A stretch of DNA of 22,487 nt from assembly GCA_003242605.1 (NCBI GenBank), contig QGUZ01000056.1, positions 1 to 22,487 of the forward strand, given 5' to 3'. Of this stretch, positions 6,560 through 13,360 are shown in pieces; positions within the stretch are counted from its first letter, which is position 1, and each line of letters opens with the position of its first letter. The notes under the pieces were generated by a model. The model was given only the letters and a program-made list of their open reading frames with translations, was not told the origin of the DNA and did no database searches. Source of the DNA: Actinomycetota bacterium. Lineage in GTDB: Bacteria; Actinomycetota; Actinomycetes; Streptosporangiales; Streptosporangiaceae. The position numbers and the translations under genes were made by a program.

Positions 6560-6565
6560 TAGGCT
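6560..6565 (+). promoter_or_regulatory. Candidate -10 element (TAGGCT) upstream of DUF4190 gene
   Basis: TAGGCT at 6560-6565 lies in the only AT-richer gap of this gene block (about 6505-6590), 42 bases before the ATG at 6608. The hexamer matches the TANNNT form of actinobacterial vegetative promoters. The -35 region about 17 bases upstream (around CAAGAA) is weak, so the call is tentative. If real, it separates the DUF4190 gene from the hisI transcript. Confidence 0.3.
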
Positions 6566-6596
6566 ACGCCCGCGACCTTGCGCAGTTTAGTCCACC

Positions 6597-6601
6597 AGGA
6601 G
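6597..6601 (+). promoter_or_regulatory. Ribosome binding site AGGAG deciding ATG 6608
   Basis: AGGAG at 6597-6601 ends six bases before ATG 6608 and selects it over the in-frame ATG at 6578, whose added residues are not conserved-looking. Confidence 0.65.
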
Positions 6602-6607
6602 CCGTTG

Positions 6608-7051
6608 ATGACTTACGGGTATCCGCCACATGACCAGGGCGGGGGGTACGGAGGCCCGCAGGGCGGGTACGGCCAGCCGGGCTACGGCCAGCCCAACCCC
6701 GGGTACGGCCAGCCCCAGCCGGGCTACGACTACGGGCAGAACTACGGCTACCAGCAGCAGCCCGGCTACGCCGGCTATCAGCCGGTGGGCACCAACGGGC
6801 TGGCGGTCGCCGCGATGATCCTCGGCATCCTCGGCTTCGTCACCTGCGGCGCCACCTCGGTGCTCGCGGTGATCTTCGGGCACGTGGCGCTGAGCCAGAT
6901 CAAGCGCTCCGGTGAGCAGGGGCACGGCATGGCCATGACCGGCGTGATCCTCGGCTGGATCCTCACCGGGCTCTGGCTGCTCTACTGGATGGCCGTGCTC
7001 TTCCTCGGATGGGGGGCGTTTTGGGCCACCTCGACGACCACGTCGTTGTGA
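6608..7051 (+). CDS. DUF4190 membrane protein with Gly/Tyr/Gln/Pro-rich N-terminus
   Basis: A 147-residue protein in two parts. Residues 1-65 are low complexity, rich in Gly, Tyr, Gln and Pro with repeated GYGQP and PGY units, probably disordered and cytoplasmic. Residues about 68-140 form a DUF4190 domain of two to three hydrophobic segments, beginning TNGLAVAAMILGILGF and containing the conserved small loop GHVALSQIKRSGEQGHGMA and a second helix GVILGWI. Such proteins are common in actinobacteria; their function is not established, though the Tyr/Pro/Gln-rich tails suggest self-association at the membrane. ATG 6608 has an excellent AGGAG site. It stands 108 bases after the Trp-associated membrane protein with its own probable promoter, and 32 bases before the DUF2752 gene. 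Confidence 0.88.
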   Translation: MTYGYPPHDQGGGYGGPQGGYGQPGYGQPNPGYGQPQPGYDYGQNYGYQQQPGYAGYQPVGTNGLAVAAMILGILGFVTCGATSVLAVIFGHVALSQIKRSGEQGHGMAMTGVILGWILTGLWLLYWMAVLFLGWGAFWATSTTTSL

Positions 7052-7083
7052 TGCGCCGCGGCACCCGGGCGCCGGTCTGAGCG

Positions 7084-7572
7084 ATGCCGGCGCGACGGGG
7101 GCCGGGAAGGCCGGCGGCGGGCGATCCCGGCGGCGAGGTCCGCGCACCGCGGCGGACCGGGCCCGGGATCGGCCGTCGCCTGCGTTCGGTGCTGCCCGCC
7201 GCGGCGGCCGCGGCCGCCGCGGCGGCGGGAATCGTGCTCGTGGCCGTGGTCGACCCCAACGAGCCCGGCCACTATCCGCCCTGCCCGCTGCTGGCGCTCA
7301 CCGGCCTGTACTGCCCCGGCTGCGGGACGCTGCGCGCCCTGCACGCGCTCACCCGCGCCGACCTCGGCACGGCCCTCGGGCTGAACGCGCTCTTCGTCGT
7401 GTTGCTTCCGGGGGCGGCGGCGCTGTGGGTGCGCTGGGCGGTACGCTCGTGGCAGGGCAGGCCGTTCGCGGAAAAAGCACCGCCTCCCGCAATTGTCTGG
7501 GGATTTCTCGTGCTCCTTATTTCCTACGGAGTGGTGAGAAATCTGCCTTTTGGGCAATTCCTCGCGCCCTAG
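7084..7572 (+). CDS. DUF2752 membrane protein
   Basis: A 162-residue protein with a basic N-terminal region, a ten-alanine run inside the first helix (about residues 38-57), the DUF2752 core and two further hydrophobic segments (about 97-120 and 138-152). The family signature is plain: CPLLALTGLYCPGCGTLRAL (about residues 66-85), where the Cys-Pro-Gly-Cys-Gly motif suggests a redox or metal-binding site near the membrane surface, followed by DLGTALGLNALF. Function is not established. The start at ATG 7084 has no strong ribosome site and lies 32 bases after the DUF4190 stop, so the N-terminus could begin a little later. Codon quality drops in the last 25 codons (around 7490-7560), where A/T-ending codons appear; I see no sign of a broken reading frame. 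Confidence 0.85.
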   Translation: MPARRGPGRPAAGDPGGEVRAPRRTGPGIGRRLRSVLPAAAAAAAAAAGIVLVAVVDPNEPGHYPPCPLLALTGLYCPGCGTLRALHALTRADLGTALGLNALFVVLLPGAAALWVRWAVRSWQGRPFAEKAPPPAIVWGFLVLLISYGVVRNLPFGQFLAP

Positions 7573-7692
7573 CGTACGCGGGGAGACCACCCGATGACGT
7601 GGGGCGACGGGGGAGACCGCCCCGGTGTCGAGTCGCGGTGACGCGGGCTTATAGCATCGGCAGAACGAGTACTGGACGGGCGAGGAGACCGT
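7573..7692 (+). promoter_or_regulatory. trpC leader region: GC hairpin, short ORF and -10-like box
   Basis: This 120-base gap holds three items. A 15-codon frame, ATG 7594 to TGA 7639-7641, has GGGGAG (7580-7585) at good distance and one Trp codon at position 3. A hairpin overlaps it: GGGGCG (7601-7606) with CGCCCC (7618-7623) around 11 bases. Then TATAGCAT (7650-7657) looks like a -10 box about 36 bases before the GTG of trpC, without a clear -35. Together they could form a leader controlling trpC, or simply a terminator for DUF2752 followed by a new promoter. Confidence 0.3.
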
Positions 7693-8517
7693 GTGAGTGT
7701 GCTGGACGAGATCCTGGACGGGGTGCGGGCCGACCTCGCCGAGCGGCAGCGGTCCGTGGGGATCGAGGAACTCAAGCGGCGTGCCGAGCGAGCCCCCGCA
7801 CCGCGGGACGTCTACGCCGCGCTCGGCGGCGACCGGGTCTCGGTGATCGCGGAGGTCAAGCGGTCGAGTCCCTCGAAGGGGCCGCTGGCGGCGATCGCCG
7901 ATCCGGCCGCTCTGGCGAGCGACTACGAGGCGGGCGGCGCGCACGCGATCAGCGTGCTGACCGAGCGGCGCAAGTTCGCCGGCAGTCTGGAGGACCTGGC
8001 GGCGGTACGGGCGCGGGTCGACGTGCCGGTGCTGCGGAAGGACTTCATCCTCACCTCCTACCAGCTGTGGGAGGCGCGGGCGTACGGCGCGGACCTCGCC
8101 CTGCTGATCGTGGCGGCCCTGGACCAGCCGGCGCTGGTGTCGCTGATCGAGCGGGCCGAGTCGATCGGCCTCGTCCCGCTGGTCGAGGTGCACACCGAGG
8201 AGGAGCTCGACCGCGCGCTCGACGCCGGCGCGAAGGTCATCGGGGTGAACGCCCGGGATCTGAAGACCCTCAAGGTCGACCGCGAGGTGTTCGCCAAGCT
8301 CGCGCCGAAGATTCCGGACGGTATCATCAAGATCGCGGAGTCGGGGGTGCGCGGGCCGCATGACCTGCTCGCCTACGCCCGCGCGGGCGCGGACGCCGTA
8401 CTGGTCGGAGAGAGCCTGGTCACGGGCAGGGATCCGCGCGCCGCGGTGCACGATCTGGTGACCGCGGGCGCCCATCCGGCGTCACGCCAGGAGATCCGGC
8501 AGGAACGGCGTCACTGA
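7693..8517 (+). CDS. trpC: Indole-3-glycerol phosphate synthase
   Basis: TrpC closes the indole ring of CdRP to indole-3-glycerol phosphate, the step before tryptophan synthase. The 274-residue length fits a monofunctional (beta/alpha)8 enzyme. Visible active-site elements are VIAEVKRSSPSKG at 51-63 with Glu54 and Lys56, VLRKDFI with the general-acid Lys116, PLVEVHTEEEL, VIGVNARDL with the conserved Asn, and IAESGVRG near the phosphate site. GTG 7693 is chosen because GAGGAG (7682-7687) precedes it and the next residues SVLDEILDGVRADLAERQ match the usual N-terminus. A gap of 31 bases separates it from trpB, so the two are probably one transcript. trpD, trpE and trpF are not in the window; many actinobacteria use the PriA enzyme in place of TrpF. 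Confidence 0.97.
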   Translation: MSVLDEILDGVRADLAERQRSVGIEELKRRAERAPAPRDVYAALGGDRVSVIAEVKRSSPSKGPLAAIADPAALASDYEAGGAHAISVLTERRKFAGSLEDLAAVRARVDVPVLRKDFILTSYQLWEARAYGADLALLIVAALDQPALVSLIERAESIGLVPLVEVHTEEELDRALDAGAKVIGVNARDLKTLKVDREVFAKLAPKIPDGIIKIAESGVRGPHDLLAYARAGADAVLVGESLVTGRDPRAAVHDLVTAGAHPASRQEIRQERRH

Positions 8518-8548
8518 TCCCGCCCGGCGGCGCAGCTGAGGAGGAAGC

Positions 8549-9772
8549 GTGAGTGAGGCGACCATGTTGAGCGCGGCCGACCTGGCCGGCCCGGGGCCGG
8601 ACGAGCACGGGCGGTTCGGCATCTTCGGCGGCCGGTTCGTGCCGGAGGCGCTCATCCCGGCGCTCGACGAGGTGGAGAAGGTCTACCGCGAGGCGCGGAA
8701 CGACCCGGAGTTCATCCGGGAGCTCGACCACCTGCTGCGCACCTACGCGGGCCGGCCGACCCCGATCACCGAGGCGCGGCGGTTCGCGGAGCACGCCGGC
8801 GGCGCGCGCATCCTCCTCAAGCGGGAGGACCTCAACCACACCGGGGCCCACAAGATCAACAATGTGCTCGGGCAGGCGCTGCTCACCAAGCGGCTCGGCA
8901 AGACCCGGGTGATCGCCGAGACCGGCGCGGGCCAGCACGGCGTCGCCACCGCGACCGCGGCCGCGCTGCTCGGCCTGGAGTGCGTCATCTACATGGGGGC
9001 GGTCGACTGCGAGCGCCAGGCGCTCAACGTCGCCCGGATGAAGCTGCTCGGCGCCGAGGTGGTGCCGGTGCACACCGGCAGCAAGACCCTCAAGGACGCG
9101 ATCAACGAGGCCTTCCGCGACTGGGTGACCAACGTCGACAACACCCACTACGTGTTCGGCACGGTCGCCGGGCCGCACCCGTTCCCGGAGATCGTGCGCG
9201 ACTTCGCCCGGATCATCGGCGTGGAGGCGCGCCGGCAGGTCCTCGAGCTCACCGGCCGCCTGCCCGACGCGGTCGCGGCCTGCGTCGGCGGCGGCTCGAA
9301 CGCGATCGGCATCTTCCACGCCTTCCTCGACGACACCGACGTGCAGCTGCACGGGTACGAGGCGGCCGGGCACGGCCTGGAGTCCGGCGAGCACGCGCTC
9401 ACCCTCACCGCGGGCTCGGTCGGCGTGCTGCACGGGGCGCGCACCTACGTGCTCCAGGACGACGAGGGCCAGACGATCGAGTCGCACAGCATCTCGGCGG
9501 GCCTCGACTACCCCGGGGTCGGCCCCGAGCACGCCTGGCTCAAGGACTCCGGGCGGGCCGTCTACCACGGGGTCACCGACGAGGCGGCGATGGAGGCGTT
9601 CGCGCTGCTCGCCCGCACCGAGGGCATCATCCCGGCGATCGAGTCGAGCCACGCGCTCGCCGGGGCGCTCGAGCTCGGCCGCGAGCTCGGGCCCGACGCG
9701 ACGATCCTGGTGAACCTCTCCGGACGCGGTGACAAGGACATGGGCACCGCGATGAAATACTTCAACCTCTGA
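8549..9772 (+). CDS. trpB: Tryptophan synthase beta chain
   Basis: TrpB condenses indole with serine on pyridoxal phosphate to make tryptophan, in a complex with TrpA. The 407-residue sequence shows all expected parts: GRFGIFGGRFVPEAL near the N-terminus, NHTGAHKINN with the cofactor lysine Lys102, ETGAGQHGVATA, the phosphate-binding GGGSNAIG loop at 247-254, and the C-terminal NLSGRGDKDM. It is the TrpB1-type chain, which works with TrpA. The GTG at 8549 follows GAGGA at usual distance; ATG 8564 is an alternative five codons in. It follows trpC and precedes trpA by 72 bases; that gap holds no obvious terminator. Confidence 0.98.
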   Translation: MSEATMLSAADLAGPGPDEHGRFGIFGGRFVPEALIPALDEVEKVYREARNDPEFIRELDHLLRTYAGRPTPITEARRFAEHAGGARILLKREDLNHTGAHKINNVLGQALLTKRLGKTRVIAETGAGQHGVATATAAALLGLECVIYMGAVDCERQALNVARMKLLGAEVVPVHTGSKTLKDAINEAFRDWVTNVDNTHYVFGTVAGPHPFPEIVRDFARIIGVEARRQVLELTGRLPDAVAACVGGGSNAIGIFHAFLDDTDVQLHGYEAAGHGLESGEHALTLTAGSVGVLHGARTYVLQDDEGQTIESHSISAGLDYPGVGPEHAWLKDSGRAVYHGVTDEAAMEAFALLARTEGIIPAIESSHALAGALELGRELGPDATILVNLSGRGDKDMGTAMKYFNL

Positions 9773-9844
9773 CGGATCGAGCAGTACCGGCCAGGGGTCC
9801 GCGGGACCGACCGGGCGGAACGAGACCATAGACGGACGGGGACG

Positions 9845-10639
9845 ATGACGACTCTCCAGACGGTGTTCGAGAAGGCGCGGGCCGAGAAGCGCGCCGCCCT
9901 GGTCGGCTACCTGCCCGCCGGCTTCCCCTCCGCGGAGGGCGCCATCGCCGCGGCCACCACGATGGTCGAGGGCGGCTGCGACGTGATCGAGATCGGCCTG
10001 CCGTACTCCGACCCGCTCATGGACGGCCCGACGATCCAGGACGCGGTGCACCGCGCCCTGGTCAACGGCACCCGCATCGCCGACGTGCTGCGCACCGTGG
10101 AGGCCGTCGCCGCCACCGGCGCCGCCACGCTCGTCATGACGTACTGGAACCCGGTGGACCGGTACGGGCTCGAGCGGTTCGCCCGCGATCTCGCCGCGGC
10201 GGGCGGCGCGGGCACGATCACCCCGGACCTCACCCCGGAGGAGGCCGGGCCGTGGCTGGAGGCGAGCGCCGCCGCCGGCATCGACACGGTCTTCCTCGTC
10301 GCGCCGAGCTCCACCGACGCGCGCATCGAGAAGGTCGTGCGGTGCTGCACCGGGTTCGTGTACGCCGCCTCGCTTATGGGCGTCACGGGGGCCCGGGAGA
10401 CGCTGAGCGCCGCGGCCGAGGGCCTGGTCAAGCGCACCCGGGAGCACACCGGCCTGCCGGTGTGCGTGGGGCTGGGCGTGAGCAACGGGGCCCAGGCGGC
10501 CGAGGTGGCCGCGTACGCCGACGGCGTGATCGTCGGCTCGGCCTTCATCCGCCGCCTGCTCGACGCCCCGGACGAGGCGGCCGGGCTCGCCGCGGTCCGG
10601 GAGCTCGCCGAGGAGCTCGCCGCGGGCGTGCGCGCCTGA
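9845..10639 (+). CDS. trpA: Tryptophan synthase alpha chain
   Basis: TrpA splits indole-3-glycerol phosphate to indole and glyceraldehyde 3-phosphate and passes indole to TrpB. The 264-residue chain is a normal (beta/alpha)8 length. The catalytic pair sits at Glu49 and Asp60 in VIEIGLPYSDPLMDGPTIQ, the same numbering as the E. coli enzyme. Other family stretches are YWNPVDRYG, TPDLTPEEA, FLVAPSSTD, YAASLMGVTGARE and VGLGVSNGAQ with the phosphate loop GVIVGSAF. ATG 9845 is preceded by GACGGGGACG, a modest purine-rich site. It is the last gene of the trp set; about 300 bases without a gene follow. Confidence 0.98.
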   Translation: MTTLQTVFEKARAEKRAALVGYLPAGFPSAEGAIAAATTMVEGGCDVIEIGLPYSDPLMDGPTIQDAVHRALVNGTRIADVLRTVEAVAATGAATLVMTYWNPVDRYGLERFARDLAAAGGAGTITPDLTPEEAGPWLEASAAAGIDTVFLVAPSSTDARIEKVVRCCTGFVYAASLMGVTGARETLSAAAEGLVKRTREHTGLPVCVGLGVSNGAQAAEVAAYADGVIVGSAFIRRLLDAPDEAAGLAAVRELAEELAAGVRA

Positions 10640-10689
10640 CCGGCTTTTCCGTCCGGTTCGTCCGGTGGAGCCGCCCGTTCCGTGCCGTC

Positions 10690-10716
10690 GTGCGTATCTG
10701 TCCGTGCGTATCTGTC
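10690..10716. repeat. Perfect tandem repeat of GTGCGTATCTGTC
   Basis: GTGCGTATCTGTC occurs at 10690-10702 and at 10704-10716, a perfect 13-base match with a 14-bp period. It stands out from the surrounding GC-rich sequence. It could be a small regulatory array or a slippage product. Confidence 0.7.
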
Positions 10717-10875
10717 AACGTCCGGCCGATGCACGCCCGCCGTGTGTCCGGGCGCGTCGCCCTCGCGCGCGCCCGTGCCGGTCGTAGGCTGAAAGCGCCC
10801 CGCGCGTACGCCGGGCGGAGGCGTGCGCTTACGCCACGTTTACGGCGCGTTTGGTGACATGGGCCGGGGGTCCGC

Positions 10876-10901
10876 GTGCGCCGGCGGGCGTGCCGGCGCA
10901 C
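10876..10901 (+). terminator. Nine-base-pair hairpin between trpA and the MauE-like gene
   Basis: GTGCGCCGG (10876-10884) pairs perfectly with CCGGCGCAC (10893-10901) around the loop CGGGCGTG. It ends 17 bases before the GAGGAG ribosome site of the next gene. It may be a terminator for trpA without a T-run, or a structured 5' leader of the MauE-like gene. Confidence 0.35.
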
Positions 10902-10936
10902 GGCGGCGGGGGAAGCACGAGGAGACGAGCACGACC

Positions 10937-11536
10937 GTGACTACACAAAGCTCAGCCACGGCGCCGTTGCCCACGGCACGGGCCGCGCTACCCTGGGTGA
11001 CGACGGCCGCCCGGCTGGTCCTGGCGGGTGTCCTCATCGTGGCCGGCTGGTCCAAGATGGGCGCCCCGGCGCTGTCGATCGAGGCGGTCAAGGCGTACCA
11101 GCTCCTGCCGACGGCCGTCGCGGAGATCGTCGGCTACGTGCTGCCGATATTGGAGATCGTCATCGGGCTGCTGCTGGTCGTCGGGCTGCTCACCCGGATG
11201 GCGGCGATCGTCACCGCGGTGCTGATGTGCGCGTTCATCGTCGGCATCGCCTCCGCCTGGGCCCGCGGGCTCAACATCGACTGCGGGTGCTTCGGCGGGG
11301 GTGGCGCGCTGCCGCCGGGCCAGAAGGCGAACTACCTGCCCGAGATCCTGCGCGACGTGGGCTTCCTCGCCCTCGCCGCATGGGTCGCGGTGAGGCCTCC
11401 GGGGCGGCTCGCCCTCGACTCCGCGCTCGGCCTCACACCGGTGGCCGAGGAGGACCAAAGCCCCTACCGCGACGCTTCCGACGAAGACGACGATCCCGAA
11501 GCGCACGAGGAACGGAACCGAGAAAAGGACGATTGA
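10937..11536 (+). CDS. MauE/DoxX-type four-helix membrane protein
   Basis: A 199-residue membrane protein with four hydrophobic segments (about residues 20-40, 57-83, 87-107, 138-156) and a strongly acidic tail of about 30 residues (EDQSPYRDASDEDDDPE). The sequence ARLVLAGVLIVAGWSKM and the loop LNIDCGCFGG with Cys116 and Cys118 are typical of the actinobacterial MauE/DoxX group. MauE-like proteins are thought to hold or recycle electrons for disulfide chemistry at the membrane, in partnership with DsbA/thioredoxin-like proteins; the neighbour at 11536 is exactly such a protein, overlapping by one base (TGATG). GTG 10937 gives a sensible N-terminus, although its GAGGAG (10919-10924) is rather far (12 bases). 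Role in oxidative folding is inference from context and family. Confidence 0.85.
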   Translation: MTTQSSATAPLPTARAALPWVTTAARLVLAGVLIVAGWSKMGAPALSIEAVKAYQLLPTAVAEIVGYVLPILEIVIGLLLVVGLLTRMAAIVTAVLMCAFIVGIASAWARGLNIDCGCFGGGGALPPGQKANYLPEILRDVGFLALAAWVAVRPPGRLALDSALGLTPVAEEDQSPYRDASDEDDDPEAHEERNREKDD

Positions 11537-12288
11537 TGGGCAACGCCGCCCGGAGGGCCACCCGAGAGAAGATCCGCCTCCAGCGGGAGCAGGAGCGCAA
11601 GCGGGAGCGGCGCCGCCGCCAGGTCACGATCACGCTGTCCGTGGTGGGCGTGGTCGTGCTGATCGTCGCGATGGTCGCGATCTGGCAGTCGACGCGCAAC
11701 CGCTCCGAGGGGTACGCGGGCGAGCTCGCGCCGATCAGCCGCACCGCCGAGGGCGACGTGGTGATGGCGCAGCCCGGCGTGAACGCCCCGGTCCTCGACA
11801 TCTACGAGGACTTCCAGTGCCCGGCATGCAAGGCGTTCGAGGAGACCAGCGGTGACACGATCAAGCGGCTCGCCGCCCAGGGCAAGGTGAAGGTGGTCTA
11901 CCACCCGATCGTGCTGTTCACCCAGGAGCCGCTGAAGAGCAACTCGCTCCGCGCCTCGACCGCGCTGCGCTGCGTCCCCGGCGGCCGGCCGTGGATGGCG
12001 CTGCACGACCGGCTCTTCAAGGAGCAGCCGCGCGAGGGCACCGTCGGCTTCTCCGTCGACGACCTGGTCGCCTGGGGCAAGGAGGCCGGCGTGACCGACG
12101 CGAACTTCGAGAGCTGCGTGCGCGGCCAGCAGGGCGCCTCCGAGCAGCTCAACTACTCGTCGCGGACGATGCAGAGCGCCAAGATCCAGGGCACGCCGAC
12201 GGTGAAGCTCGACGGCCAGGAGCTCGGCGACACCGCGTTCGTCCCCGGCGAGCTGGAGAGCGCGGTCCTCGAGGCGCAGCCGAAGTAA
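11536..12288 (+). CDS. Membrane-anchored DsbA-like thioredoxin-domain protein
   Basis: A 250-residue protein: a very basic, Arg/Glu-rich cytoplasmic N-terminus (1-34), one membrane anchor (about 35-54), then an extracytoplasmic thioredoxin-fold domain of the DsbA type. The active site is DFQCPACKAFE with Cys95 and Cys98, and the cis-proline loop is IQGTPTVKL near residue 220. Two more cysteines (in LRCVPGG and FESCVRG) could form a structural disulfide. It is expected to oxidise or shuffle disulfides in secreted proteins, with the MauE-like protein of 10937-11536 as likely partner; the one-base overlap TGATG indicates coupled translation. Downstream is lgt, another exported-protein maturation gene. 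The family is sure; direction of the redox reaction is not shown. Confidence 0.93.
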   Translation: MGNAARRATREKIRLQREQERKRERRRRQVTITLSVVGVVVLIVAMVAIWQSTRNRSEGYAGELAPISRTAEGDVVMAQPGVNAPVLDIYEDFQCPACKAFEETSGDTIKRLAAQGKVKVVYHPIVLFTQEPLKSNSLRASTALRCVPGGRPWMALHDRLFKEQPREGTVGFSVDDLVAWGKEAGVTDANFESCVRGQQGASEQLNYSSRTMQSAKIQGTPTVKLDGQELGDTAFVPGELESAVLEAQPK

Positions 12289-12337
12289 CCCGTTCGCCGG
12301 GACACCAGGGGCTGCGGAGTACGGTAACGTCACCGAC

Positions 12338-13360
12338 ATGCCGCTTGCCTCGATTCCCAGCCCGTCTCAGGGGGTCTGGTACCTGGGGCCGATCCCCATC
12401 CGGGCCTACGCCCTCTGCATCGTGCTCGGTGTCGTGGTCGCCGTCATCATGGGGGAGCGCCGCTGGCGCGCCCGGGGCGGCGACCCGGGCACGATCACCG
12501 ACCTCGCCGTCTGGGCCGTGCCCTTCGGGCTCGTCGGCGGCCGGCTCTACCACGTCATCACCGACTGGCAGCTCTACTTCGGGCCGGACGCGCCCAACGA
12601 GCCGATCGAGGCGCTGTTCATCTGGAACGGTGGGCTGGGCGTCTGGGGGGCGATCGCGCTCGGCGGGGTCGGCGTGTGGATCGGCTGCCGCAGGCGGGGC
12701 ATCTCGCTCACCGCGGTCGCCGACACCGTGGCGCCCGGCGTCGTGATCGCGCAGGGCATCGGGCGCCTCGGCAACTACTTCAACCAGGAGCTGTTCGGCG
12801 GGCCCACCGACCTGCCGTGGGGACTGGAGATCGACCCCGGCCGGCCCGGGACCGTGCCCGGCGTGCTCACCTACCACCCGACGTTCCTGTACGAGATGCT
12901 GTGGGACTTCGCGGTGGGGTTCACGCTGATCTGGCTGGGCCGGCGGTTCGAGCTGCGGCACGGCCGGCTGTTCGCGCTCTACGTCGCCGGGTACACCGCC
13001 GGCCGGTTCTGGATCGAGGGCATGCGGGTCGACCCCGCCCACGAGATCCTCGGCCTGCGGCTCAACCAGTGGACCTCGATCGTCATCTTCCTCGGCGCGG
13101 TCGTGTACTTCTGGCTCCGCCGCGGCAGCACCGCCGAGGAGTCGCTCGGCGTCGCCACCGGCCCCTCCGGCCCGGCGGACGGCGAGGAGGAGGCCGAGGG
13201 CGGCGCGGACCGGGACGGCGAACGGGACGGCCGCCGGCCGGACGAGCCGGACGGCGACCCGGGCACCGTGCGCTCCGCCGCCGAGGCCGAGGACCGCGGC
13301 GGCGCGGCCGGGGACGGTGACCCCGGCGCGGTGCCGGAACGGGAGGCCGGCCGGCGATGA
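12338..13360 (+). CDS. lgt: Prolipoprotein diacylglyceryl transferase
   Basis: Lgt transfers diacylglycerol from phosphatidylglycerol to the lipobox cysteine of prolipoproteins, an inner-membrane reaction. The first 260 residues contain about seven hydrophobic segments and the family hallmarks: LGPIPIRAYALCIVLG at the start, GGRLYHVITDW, the Lgt signature GRLGNYFNQELFG from 142, YHPTFLYE from 179 and RFWIEGMRVDP. The 340-residue length exceeds the roughly 290 of E. coli because residues after about 265 form a hydrophilic acidic tail rich in Gly, Asp, Glu and Ala; such tails are frequent in actinobacterial Lgt. ATG 12338 has no strong ribosome site (GGAG lies about 18 bases upstream). The stop overlaps the next start as ATGA (13357-13360). 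Confidence 0.96.
   Translation: MPLASIPSPSQGVWYLGPIPIRAYALCIVLGVVVAVIMGERRWRARGGDPGTITDLAVWAVPFGLVGGRLYHVITDWQLYFGPDAPNEPIEALFIWNGGLGVWGAIALGGVGVWIGCRRRGISLTAVADTVAPGVVIAQGIGRLGNYFNQELFGGPTDLPWGLEIDPGRPGTVPGVLTYHPTFLYEMLWDFAVGFTLIWLGRRFELRHGRLFALYVAGYTAGRFWIEGMRVDPAHEILGLRLNQWTSIVIFLGAVVYFWLRRGSTAEESLGVATGPSGPADGEEEAEGGADRDGERDGRRPDEPDGDPGTVRSAAEAEDRGGAAGDGDPGAVPEREAGRR

Larger units (their letters stand above)
10640..10936. other. Intergenic region with tandem 14-bp repeat and strong leader hairpin
   Basis: No gene is apparent in this 297-base gap between trpA and the MauE-like gene. It contains two back-to-back copies of a 14-bp unit (10690-10716), a short inverted repeat GGCGT/ACGCC (10820-10824 and 10831-10835), and a nine-base-pair hairpin at 10876-10901 just before the ribosome site of the next gene. 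Base composition is less protein-like than its surroundings. It probably contains the end of the trp transcript and a new promoter for the envelope block. Confidence 0.45.

Noticed and set aside
9773..9844. Small gene between trpB and trpA
   Set aside because: The 72-base gap holds no frame with start and ribosome site; it appears to be spacer and leader of trpA.
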